This document shows, piece by piece, positions 24,211 through 31,447 of a DNA stretch of 34,775 nucleotides (positions are counted from its first letter, which is position 1; each line of letters begins with the position of its first letter). The stretch spans positions 1-34,775 of the forward strand of contig DITJ01000113.1 of NCBI GenBank assembly GCA_002422795.1. Direction: 5' to 3'. The DNA comes from Alphaproteobacteria bacterium UBA6187. Its GTDB lineage: Bacteria; Pseudomonadota; Alphaproteobacteria; Rickettsiales; UBA6187. The notes under the pieces are model-generated. The model did not search any database. It was given only the letters and a program-made list of their open reading frames with translations, and was not told the origin of the DNA. The position numbers and the translations under genes are program-made.

Positions 24211-25615
24211 GGTAGTAAGGTTTTTCCATTCATTTTCATTCAGGGCAGGTGCATTATTTTTTATTGCCTTCTGCGCCGTTCTCCTATCGATGAGAATATT
24301 GATATATATTCAGGCTATCAACACCACTAGTAACGATATAAAAGAAATTGTTACAGCCTATTCCGAAGCAATCCAGCAAAGCATGGAAAAGCATAACACA
24401 CGTTATGTTAATGATTACATAGAGGCTTTGCTTGAAGATATTCACGATAAACACATGATTATCGCCATCCGTGAAAAAAATGGCAATATTGTAGGGAATA
24501 TTGATAGCTGGCCTGTTGTTTCAGCCAAGCCTGGAAATTACTGGATTGATTTTCCTATCCTGCAGGAAACTGATGATGACTTAAGCGATGATAATATCCA
24601 GATAGATATAATGGCAAATGTTATAAATTACCCTAAAGGCCGCAGCATGCTGGTAGGTTACGACCTGAAGCGACTTGACGTTATGAAAGAGGCGCTGTGG
24701 ATGGCTCTGGTGATAAATGCAATGCTCTCTTTTGCCGCTGCATTTCTTATGACCATACTTATGATTTTCATACTTAACAGGCACATGCGCAAGATTAACA
24801 TTGCCTGTACGGAAGTATTGCACGGCAATAATACACACAGGGTAAAACTTTCCGGTGCCGATGATGAATTCGAGCGGCTTGGCAAGAACTTGAACGCCAT
24901 GCTTGATCTTAACGGGGCGCTGCTTGAGGCGGTAAGGGATTCCACCAATGCACTAGCGCATGATATGCGCACTCCGCTTAGCCGCCTGCGCATAAACCTG
25001 CAACGCATTATAGAAAAACCGGATGTCCCTGCGCATGTGCAGGAAGATATTACAGCATCTGTCGGTCAAATTGATAAACTGGTGGAAATGTTCCAGAACA
25101 TACTCAGTATTGCAAAAGCGGAAAGCCGCACCCAGACAGATATATACAGCTCTTTTGATATAGCCGCTCTCACCAACGATATTGTTGATTTTTATGCAAC
25201 TTTTATTGAAGATAAGAACCAGGAACTTAGCATTGATATAACCACAGAAGAAATGCTTTTCCAAGGCGATCGCCAGTTAATAGCGCAATCAATATTAAAT
25301 TTAGTTGATAATGCAGTAAAATATACGCCGGAAAAAGGCCGTATAAGCGTATCCCTAGAAAAAACTGATTATGCGGTAATCTGTACCATAGCTGATTCCG
25401 GCCCCGGCATACCGGAAGAATTCCGCGAAAAGGTTAAAGAGCGCTTCTTCCGCATGGATGAAAGTCGCTCTGCTGAAGGCACTGGCCTTGGCATGAGCCT
25501 GGTTGAAGCGGTAGCAAATCTGCATAATGGCCAATTAAAACTGGAAGATAATAACCCCGGTCTTAAAGTGCGGTTTATATTGCCAGTTAAAAGAGAGAGG
25601 GTGGTTGGAGTTTAG
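24200..25615 (+). CDS. Membrane sensor histidine kinase
   Basis: Partner kinase of the preceding regulator. Layout: a short N-terminus, TM1 (AGALFFIAFCAVLLSMRILIYI), a periplasmic sensor of about 120 residues, TM2 (ALVINAMLSFAAAFLMTILMIFIL), HAMP, the dimerisation/phosphoacceptor helix with ALAHDMRTPLSRLR, and the ATPase domain with N-box NLVDNAVKYTP, G1 DSGPGIP and G2 GTGLGMSL. All catalytic boxes are intact. The frame is open from an ATG at 24152 (16 residues more), but the GTG at 24200, which overlaps the regulator by 11 bases, gives a normal short tail before TM1 and suits coupling. The signal sensed is unknown. Confidence 0.92.
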   Translation: MGIKVVRFFHSFSFRAGALFFIAFCAVLLSMRILIYIQAINTTSNDIKEIVTAYSEAIQQSMEKHNTRYVNDYIEALLEDIHDKHMIIAIREKNGNIVGNIDSWPVVSAKPGNYWIDFPILQETDDDLSDDNIQIDIMANVINYPKGRSMLVGYDLKRLDVMKEALWMALVINAMLSFAAAFLMTILMIFILNRHMRKINIACTEVLHGNNTHRVKLSGADDEFERLGKNLNAMLDLNGALLEAVRDSTNALAHDMRTPLSRLRINLQRIIEKPDVPAHVQEDITASVGQIDKLVEMFQNILSIAKAESRTQTDIYSSFDIAALTNDIVDFYATFIEDKNQELSIDITTEEMLFQGDRQLIAQSILNLVDNAVKYTPEKGRISVSLEKTDYAVICTIADSGPGIPEEFREKVKERFFRMDESRSAEGTGLGMSLVEAVANLHNGQLKLEDNNPGLKVRFILPVKRERVVGV

Positions 25616-25642
25616 GCTCTGTAAAAAAAACATTTTATAGCC

Positions 25643-26179
25643 TTACCACCAATATTTAGGGTAAGCCCTTTCCTTTGAAAGGTTGTTTTTTATAACGCCG
25701 CAAATTACCAGTATAACAGCCCCTGCAAGAACAGGAACTAATATAAACCCCCACGAAGCATGGGTTAATATAACCACAATTGGGTCTGCCCCGGCTGGTG
25801 GGTGAAGGGTGCGGGTGTACTGCATTACAGCAATTGAAGTGGCAACAGCCATAGCTACTACCCACCATTGGTCACCAAATAAATTAAGCAATATAAGTGA
25901 AATAGTTGTGGCGATTAAATGCCCGCCGATAACATTACGCGGCTGCGCAAGCGGGCTATCTGGTGCGCCGAAAATAAGTACGCATGTTGCGCCAAATGGC
26001 GCCATAATCATTACAGAATCGGTGCAATAGGAAATTCCATATAGAATGCTTATAGCTGCCATGGAAGTTAGCCATGAAACTGAAATATAGCGAAAGTTAG
26101 GGCGTGGCGGTAAAGGATGTCCACCTTTCATTTTGGGGAAGTAGTGTTTGCAGCCCGCGCGGATGATGCGTTTTACCAT
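25643..26179 (-). CDS. HPP family integral membrane protein
   Basis: A 178-residue protein with about four to five membrane segments. The HPP signature is TRTLHPPAGADPIVVIL, and APFGATCVLIFGAPDSPLAQPRNVIGGHL is the second conserved block of the family. Some HPP proteins have been linked to nitrite transport in plastids and cyanobacteria; in heterotrophic bacteria the function is open. There is no good Shine-Dalgarno at the first ATG. It is convergent with the kinase gene, and MITE-like element A2 lies just upstream. Confidence 0.88.
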   Translation of the reverse strand: MVKRIIRAGCKHYFPKMKGGHPLPPRPNFRYISVSWLTSMAAISILYGISYCTDSVMIMAPFGATCVLIFGAPDSPLAQPRNVIGGHLIATTISLILLNLFGDQWWVVAMAVATSIAVMQYTRTLHPPAGADPIVVILTHASWGFILVPVLAGAVILVICGVIKNNLSKERAYPKYWW

Positions 26180-26208
26180 GGTTGCTGTGTATTGATTAAG
26201 AATTACTT

Positions 26209-26574
26209 AGAGCCTGTAGCGAATTATCGGATATTGTCATTCCAGAATTTAGAAAACATTGGATTTACGTGCTTAGTAAATCCTAGGTTTTATTAATATC
26301 TGGAATCCAGTTTTCTATAAATCAAAACCTATTTATTTAATAATAAAGATGTTTTATAAGTAACTGGATTCCAGATAGCAAGTTCGGCTAACTCATTAAA
26401 ACGGCTGAAGGAGCCAGTTTCATGAGCTGCCTCCCTAGCTTATGGAATGACAGCATCCGATGGAATTCTGGATACTTGATACCAAGTGCGTCCTAAGTAT
26501 TTACTAAACGTGCAAATCTAAGGGCTTCTAAGTTCCGGAATAACAACGACACAAATAATTTACTAATAGGCTCT
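26209..26574. mobile_element. MITE-like element A2, expanded copy
   Basis: The left end AGAGCCTGTAGCGAATTA has a decayed partner, TAATTTACTAATAGGCTCT, at 26556-26574. The first hairpin (GTCATTCCAGAATTTAG..) is almost identical to A1, except that its loop differs (GTGCTTA instead of AGATT). The middle is longer and partly unrelated, and includes GATACCAAGT, the end motif of element C. It fills most of the 424-base gap between the HPP gene and ssb. Confidence 0.7.
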
Positions 26575-26603
26575 GAGGTTCATCAGTCACTATACACTAT
26601 AAA

Positions 26604-27089
26604 TTAAAACGGAATTTCATCATCCAAACCGTGGTTTGAAAAATCATTATTGCTATTGTTGGATGAAGGTGATGGGCTGCTGTTATAATTGCCGCCGGAG
26701 TTGTTATCACCATAAGAACTGCCGCTGCTATTGCCGCCTTTGCTATCGAGCATGGTAAGGGTGGAGTTGAACGGCTGCAATACGATTTCAGTTGTGAATT
26801 TTTCCTGGCCGTTTTGATCCTGCCATTTGCGGGTTTGCAAAGCGCCTTCGATATATACTTTTGAGCCTTTCTTAAGATATTGTTTTACAACATTCATAAG
26901 GCCCGGGTTAAATATAACCACGCGGTGCCATTCAGTTTTTTCCTTGCGTTCACCGCTGTTTTTATCCTTCCATGTTTCGGAAGTTGCGATTGTAAGGTTG
27001 CCGATTTCCTTGCCATCCTGTGTAGTGCGAATTTCAGGGTCTTTGCCTAAATTTCCTATCAAGATCACTTTATTAACACTGCCAGCCAT
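26604..27089 (-). CDS. ssb: Single-stranded DNA-binding protein
   Basis: Binds and protects single-stranded DNA in replication, repair and recombination. The 161-residue protein has an OB fold in the first 110 residues (MAGSVNKVILIGNLGKDPEIRTTQDGKEIGNLTIATSETWKDK..), a Gly/Ser/Asn-rich flexible linker and the acidic tip DDEIPF, which recruits partner proteins. AGGAA 8 bases before the ATG fits the start. It is divergent from uvrA, as in E. coli, but I see no LexA box of the alphaproteobacterial type (GAAC or GTTC spaced pairs) in the 285-base gap. The gap holds heptamer arrays instead. Confidence 0.97.
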   Translation of the reverse strand: MAGSVNKVILIGNLGKDPEIRTTQDGKEIGNLTIATSETWKDKNSGERKEKTEWHRVVIFNPGLMNVVKQYLKKGSKVYIEGALQTRKWQDQNGQEKFTTEIVLQPFNSTLTMLDSKGGNSSGSSYGDNNSGGNYNSSPSPSSNNSNNDFSNHGLDDEIPF

Positions 27090-27098
27090 ATCTTGGTT

Positions 27099-27176
27099 CC
27101 TAGTTGCTAGTTATTAGTTGCTAGTTGTTTAGTGATGATTAAGCATTTTAAATAACCTATCACCAGCCATAACAAC
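27099..27176. repeat. Iterated-heptamer array D4 before ssb
   Basis: TAGTTGC, TAGTTAT, TAGTTGC, TAGTTGT units (from about 27100), with the same 25 bases as the arms of D3. The partner side is decayed: only AGTTGTT and GTGAT can still pair, with complement near 27160-27178. The array starts 11 bases upstream of the ssb ATG on the minus strand. Confidence 0.75.
27147..27175 (-). promoter_or_regulatory. Candidate ssb promoter
   Basis: On the minus strand, TTGTTA (27170-27175), a 17-base spacer and TTTAAA (27147-27152). The leader would then contain the intact heptamer arm of D4. Confidence 0.35.
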
Positions 27177-27255
27177 TGACGCAAAAATTGGAATTGTAAA
27201 CCTAAACATATTTTCTGAAAATAGCAATAATTTAATCAAAAATACATTACTTTCC

Positions 27256-27284
27256 TTGCTAATATAGGGACATGTAGCTACAAT
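27256..27284 (+). promoter_or_regulatory. Candidate uvrA promoter
   Basis: TTGCTA (27256-27261), a 17-base spacer, TACAAT (27279-27284). The predicted start near 27291 gives a leader of about 85 bases that contains hairpin D5 complete. Confidence 0.5.
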
Positions 27285-27300
27285 GGCGCGTTGATAAATT

Positions 27301-27366
27301 CGTTTATGGTTAGTCGTTTATAGTTAGCGGCACTCACGATAAACGATCCACGATAAACGATAAACG
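27301..27366. repeat. Iterated-heptamer hairpin D5 before uvrA
   Basis: Left units are CGTTTAT, GGTTAGT, CGTTTAT, AGTTAGC (27301-27328). The right side, read as complement from 27366, is CGTTTAT, CGTTTAT, CGTGGAT, CGTTTAT. 21 of 28 positions pair. It ends 8 bases before the uvrA ATG and leaves no clear Shine-Dalgarno. Confidence 0.85.
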
Positions 27367-27374
27367 GGCACAAA

Positions 27375-30326
27375 ATGGAAGAATATATAAGAGTAATAGG
27401 CGCAAAAGAACATAACCTTAAAAATGTAAGTGTTGATATACCGCGCAATAAATTAGTAGTAATTACCGGGCTATCGGGCTCAGGAAAGTCATCCCTTGCA
27501 TTCGATACAATTTATGCGGAAGGCCAAAGGCGCTATGTAGAAAGTCTTTCTGCCTATGCCCGCCAGTTCCTGCAATTGCAGGGCAAGCCTGATGTTGAAT
27601 CCATCACTGGCCTATCACCTGCTATTGCGATTGACCAGAAAACCGTATCACGTAATCCGCGCTCTACTGTAGCAACTGTTACGGAAATATACGACTATAT
27701 GCGTCTTTTATATGCTCGTATTGGTGTTCCTTATTCACCTGCAACAGGCCAGCCGATTGAAAGCCAGAGCGTGTCTGATATGGTTGACCGCATTATGGAA
27801 TTGCCAAAAGATACGAAAGTATATTTGCTTGCACCATTCATCCGGGGCAGGAAAGGGGAGCATACCAAGGAATTGCTTGATTTAAGGAAGCAGGGTTTCA
27901 CCCGCGTTAAAATTGATGGTGAATTATATGAACTGGATGATTTACCAAGGATAGATAAAAACAAGCACCATGATATGGAAATTGTGGTGGATAGGCTTGC
28001 TATAACGGAAGAATTGGGCAACCGTTTGCCTAGTTCCCTGGAAACTGCACTCAAACTTGCAGAAGGGCTTATTTATATTGATGTGGTTTCTGTTCCAGAA
28101 GTGGAAGATGCAGAGGAAGAAGATAATTCTGAAGATACTAAAGCAAAAGGAAAAGGCAAAAAGAAAGCTGATAAAGCGGCTAGCCGCCCTGCTGCCAAAG
28201 CTGGCGACCGCTTAGTATTTTCTGAAAAATTTGCATGTCCGGTTTCAGGCTTTACAATTTCTGAAATTGAGCCGCGCATGTTCTCGTTCAACAGCCCTTA
28301 TGGTGCTTGTAAGGAATGCGATGGCCTTGGAACTGAAATATATTTCGCGCCTGAACTTATTATCCCAAATGAAGATATATCGCTAACGCAAGGCGCGATT
28401 GCGCCTTGGTCCAGCCAGGCTTCAAGGCAGGTTACACAAACTTTCCGCGCACTTGCCAACCATTATAAATTTGATGTTGAGTTGCCATATAAGGATTTGC
28501 CGGAAGAAATAAAGCAGATTGTTCTTTATGGTTCTGGTGAGGAGCATATTAAAATAGATTATGATGATGGTTCGCGCAGATTTTCTGTAAATAAGCCGTT
28601 TGAAGGGGTGATAAGCAATCTTTATAAAAAATGGAAAGATGCTGAAACCAGCTGGTACCGTGAAGAAATGGAGAAGTACCAGACTCTTACAAAATGTCAT
28701 AAATGTAGCGGCCACCGCCTTGCCCAGGAATCATTATGTATAAAAATCGCCGGGCATAATATCGGTGAAATTTCTGAAATGACTATCACCCAATCTTTGG
28801 ATTGGTTCTCTACGCTTGATGATAAATTAAGCAATACCCATAAGAAAATTGCCGAACGCGCACTAAAAGAGCTGATAAAGCGCCTGGAATTCCTGAATAA
28901 TGTAGGCTTGGATTACCTTACTCTTAACCGTGAATCCGGCACATTATCAGGTGGCGAAAGCCAGCGTATCCGCCTTGCTTCGCAAATTGGTTCAGGCCTC
29001 TCTGGTGTATTATATGTACTGGATGAGCCTTCAATTGGTCTGCACCAGTGCGATAACCGCAAGCTTATCGGTACGTTAAAGGGCTTACGTGACCTTGGAA
29101 ATAGCGTGTTGGTTGTAGAACATGACGAAGATACTATGCGTGAAGCCGATTGGCTGATAGACGTTGGTCCTGGCGCTGGTATCCATGGCGGTCATATAAT
29201 TTCTGAAGGCACGCCAAAAGAAGTGGAAAATGACCCAAATAGTATCACCGGGCAATATTTAAGTGGCAGAAAAGTAATTGAAGTTCCGCTTAAAACCAGG
29301 CCGTGGAGCAAGCATAAAGTTATCGGCATCAGGGGCGCTACGTCAAATAACCTGCGCAATGTTGATGTTGATATTCCGCTTGGTATTTTCACTTGTGTTA
29401 CAGGAGTTTCCGGTGGCGGAAAATCCAGCCTTGTAATCCATACGCTTTATAAGGCAATCACTAAAAAATTAAACGGCACTAAGGTAACTCCTGGGCCGCA
29501 CAGGGCAATAACTGGTTTGGAAACAATCGATAAAATTATCGAAATTGACCAATCACCAATTGGCCGTACCCCGCGTTCCAACCCTGCCACTTATACAGGC
29601 GCATTTGGGCCTATCAGAGATTGGTTTACTAACTTGCCGGAATCTAAGGCGCGTGGTTATAAGCCTGGGCGTTTCTCATTTAACGTGAAAGGTGGAAGAT
29701 GTGAAAACTGTCAGGGTGATGGCCTTATTAAAATAGAAATGCACTTCTTGCCCGATGTTTATGTAAACTGTGATGTGTGCGCGGGTGCGCGTTATAACCG
29801 CGAAACATTACAAGTGAAATATAAAGGCAAATCCATTGCCGAAGTGCTTGATATGAATGTTGAGGAAGCCAATGAATTCTTTGCAAAAGTTCCTGTAATT
29901 AAGGAAAAAGTTGAAGCTTTGAAGGAAGTGGGTTTGGGTTATATTAAACTGGGGCAATCTGCAACCACCCTATCGGGTGGTGAGGCGCAACGTGTGAAAC
30001 TTGCAAAAGAACTTTCCAAGCGTTCTACTGGCCGTACTATTTATATCCTTGATGAGCCTACAACGGGTCTCCACATGGATGATACGGGTAAGCTTTTGAA
30101 AGTTCTGCATGCACTTGTTGATGCTGGCAACACCGTGCTAGTAATCGAGCATAACCTTGATGTTATTAAAACGGCAGACCATATTATTGATGTGGGGCCT
30201 GGTGGTGGTGATAAAGGTGGTTACATAGTTGCAATAGGAACGCCGGATGATGTTGCCAATAACCCGAAAAGCATTACAGGTGAATTCTTAAAGCCTTATA
30301 TGGATAAAAAGCAGAAGATTGCTTAA
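27375..30326 (+). CDS. uvrA: UvrABC excinuclease subunit A
   Basis: Damage-recognition ATPase of nucleotide excision repair, full length at 983 residues. The first ABC site has GLSGSGKSSLAFDT and a distant LSGGESQRIRLASQIG/LYVLDEPSIGLH; the second has GVSGGGKSSLVI and LSGGEAQRVKLAKEL/IYILDEPTTGLH. The second zinc module is CENCQGDG..CDVCAGARYN. In the first, CPVSGF replaces the usual CPxCG, as in other alphaproteobacterial UvrA. A Glu-rich then Lys/Ala-rich insert (about residues 242-275) precedes it. There is no Shine-Dalgarno; the ATG is chosen by family alignment (EYIRVIGAKEHNLKN). A hairpin follows the stop. Confidence 0.97.
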   Translation: MEEYIRVIGAKEHNLKNVSVDIPRNKLVVITGLSGSGKSSLAFDTIYAEGQRRYVESLSAYARQFLQLQGKPDVESITGLSPAIAIDQKTVSRNPRSTVATVTEIYDYMRLLYARIGVPYSPATGQPIESQSVSDMVDRIMELPKDTKVYLLAPFIRGRKGEHTKELLDLRKQGFTRVKIDGELYELDDLPRIDKNKHHDMEIVVDRLAITEELGNRLPSSLETALKLAEGLIYIDVVSVPEVEDAEEEDNSEDTKAKGKGKKKADKAASRPAAKAGDRLVFSEKFACPVSGFTISEIEPRMFSFNSPYGACKECDGLGTEIYFAPELIIPNEDISLTQGAIAPWSSQASRQVTQTFRALANHYKFDVELPYKDLPEEIKQIVLYGSGEEHIKIDYDDGSRRFSVNKPFEGVISNLYKKWKDAETSWYREEMEKYQTLTKCHKCSGHRLAQESLCIKIAGHNIGEISEMTITQSLDWFSTLDDKLSNTHKKIAERALKELIKRLEFLNNVGLDYLTLNRESGTLSGGESQRIRLASQIGSGLSGVLYVLDEPSIGLHQCDNRKLIGTLKGLRDLGNSVLVVEHDEDTMREADWLIDVGPGAGIHGGHIISEGTPKEVENDPNSITGQYLSGRKVIEVPLKTRPWSKHKVIGIRGATSNNLRNVDVDIPLGIFTCVTGVSGGGKSSLVIHTLYKAITKKLNGTKVTPGPHRAITGLETIDKIIEIDQSPIGRTPRSNPATYTGAFGPIRDWFTNLPESKARGYKPGRFSFNVKGGRCENCQGDGLIKIEMHFLPDVYVNCDVCAGARYNRETLQVKYKGKSIAEVLDMNVEEANEFFAKVPVIKEKVEALKEVGLGYIKLGQSATTLSGGEAQRVKLAKELSKRSTGRTIYILDEPTTGLHMDDTGKLLKVLHALVDAGNTVLVIEHNLDVIKTADHIIDVGPGGGDKGGYIVAIGTPDDVANNPKSITGEFLKPYMDKKQKIA

Positions 30327-30331
30327 GTTTA

Positions 30332-30372
30332 ACAGCATATTATCCTGAATATAATTCAGGGTAGTATGTTGT
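30332..30372 (+). terminator. Hairpin after uvrA, paired throughout with G-U wobbles
   Basis: ACAGCATATTATCCTGAAT (30332-30350) faces ATTCAGGGTAGTATGTTGT (30354-30372) with a 3-base loop. 16 of 19 positions are Watson-Crick and the other three become G-U pairs in the uvrA transcript. The stem starts 5 bases after the stop codon. There is no T-run, so it may be a 3' stabiliser instead of a terminator. Confidence 0.55.
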
Positions 30373-30386
30373 ATTCACGCCTACAC

Positions 30387-30546
30387 CTCTTATAGCCTGT
30401 AGCGAATTAACGACTTTGTCATTCCAGAAGCCGCTTTTTTCCAATTTTTTCTTCAAAAATTGGCAAGAAAAGCGAGCTATCTGGAATCCAGGTCTTATAA
30501 ATTCTGGAATAACACAGCCCCTTAATTCGCTACAATCTCTTATAGC
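30387..30546. mobile_element. MITE-like element A3 with flanking 10-bp direct repeats
   Basis: Ends TGTAGCGAATTA (from 30398) and TAATTCGCTACA. Outside them CTCTTATAGC occurs at 30387-30396 and again at 30537-30546. The inner 90 bases are the reverse complement of the right half of A1 (7171-7392), nearly identical, so A3 is a shorter copy with its core inverted. There is no coding capacity. Confidence 0.85.
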
Positions 30547-30551
30547 AAGTT

Positions 30552-30803
30552 TTATTCATTAATATTAAAAACAGAAACGCTGGGGTTGCTACTATTTTCG
30601 GCATTAATCTTTTCCACCTGCAATCTTGATGCTGCAAGTTTTTGCGAGCAGTAATCCTTTAATAACTGGCCTCGTGAATATACTTCCATGGCTTTATCAA
30701 GGCCAGCCTCGCCTCTTTCAAGGGTGGATACTATTTCTTCGAGCTCAAAAAGTGCCTGCTCAAAGGTTAATTTACTTATATCGGCATCTTTTTTTATGGT
30801 CAT
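30552..30803 (-). CDS. xseB: Exodeoxyribonuclease VII small subunit
   Basis: Small subunit of exonuclease VII, which degrades single-stranded DNA. The 83-residue protein carries the family pattern LTFEQALFELEEIVSTLERGEAGLDKAMEVYSRGQLLKDYCSQKL, a helical hairpin that binds the long XseA subunit. The length is typical. The ribosome site is weak. No xseA, ispA or dxs gene adjoins, so it stands alone between uvrA (with element A3) and the complex I gene. Confidence 0.93.
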   Translation of the reverse strand: MTIKKDADISKLTFEQALFELEEIVSTLERGEAGLDKAMEVYSRGQLLKDYCSQKLAASRLQVEKINAENSSNPSVSVFNINE

Positions 30804-30888
30804 GTTTGCTTACTTTTTAAATACGGTATTTACAGTTACAATGAATAACAATATTATACACTCAATTTCAATAATATTATAAGATCTC

Positions 30889-31182
30889 ATGACAGCTAAA
30901 ATATACAAACCAGCAAAAAACGCAATGCAATCCGGTAAAGGTAAACAAAGTTGGGTACTTGAATATATGCCTGATAATACCAGATCTATAGATCCTGTCA
31001 TCGGATGGAACAGCAATACTGATACAACGCAGCAAATACATCTTAAATTCCAGAAATTAGAAGATGCTGAAAAATACGCACAGCACCACAAAATCAATTA
31101 CATAGTAACCTTGCCGAAATCTACAAAATTAATAAAGCAAACCTATGCTGATAATTTTCTTGGTAATAAAGGAAGTTATTGA
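30889..31182 (+). CDS. NDUFS4-like complex I accessory subunit (ETC complex I subunit region)
   Basis: A 97-residue protein matching the family of the mitochondrial 18-kDa subunit NDUFS4. Conserved features are the start AKIYKPAKNAMQSGKGKQSWVLEY, then SIDPVIGWNSNTDTTQQIHLKF and LEDAEKYAQHHKINYIV. Among bacteria this accessory subunit is essentially alphaproteobacterial and helps stabilise NADH:ubiquinone oxidoreductase at the N-module. It is cytoplasmic, with no signal or membrane segment. The ribosome site is poor. It is separate from any nuo genes, as usual for this gene. It is divergent from xseB, 85 bases apart. Confidence 0.9.
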   Translation: MTAKIYKPAKNAMQSGKGKQSWVLEYMPDNTRSIDPVIGWNSNTDTTQQIHLKFQKLEDAEKYAQHHKINYIVTLPKSTKLIKQTYADNFLGNKGSY

Positions 31183-31186
31183 TAAT

Positions 31187-31345
31187 TATAGCGTTTTCGC
31201 TTTTTTATTTCTGCGTCGTTATTTTTCAGATTCCTAAAATTAGCGAACCTTCAGTATGATGAAATATAAGTAAACTTTACTTCATCATAATTTGATTTTA
31301 CCTAGGTTCTGCCCAATATTTGGCGGATATCCGGGATGACAATTA
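31187..31345. repeat. Cluster of decayed palindromes between the NDUFS4-like gene and tolB
   Basis: 31187-31204 repeats the outer 18 bases of element G. A separate inverted repeat runs from GAACCT (about 31240) to AGGTTC (about 31315), with inner arms ATGATGAA/TTCATCAT. The sequence then ends ATATCCGGGATGAC, like the right end of element A4. Only fragments are recognisable. Confidence 0.5.
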
Positions 31346-31409
31346 CAAAAATCTCAACAGAACTTAGCGCGCATTCGCGTGAAAAAGTGCTATTCACAAT
31401 TTGAGTGGG

Positions 31410-31435
31410 CATGCCCCCTCTCCGAAAGAGGGGGC
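31410..31435. terminator. GC-rich hairpin between convergent genes
   Basis: GCCCCCTCT pairs with AGAGGGGGC around a CCGAA loop (TTCGG on the tolB transcript). It sits just past the tolB stop on the minus strand. The stem is strong but no T-run follows, so it is a probable terminator or transcript-end stabiliser. Confidence 0.55.
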
Positions 31436-31447
31436 GCTTATAACTCC

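Noticed and set aside
27090..27374. LexA (SOS) box between ssb and uvrA
   Set aside because: GTTCCTAGTTGCTAG is the nearest pattern but lacks the second GTTC; not accepted.
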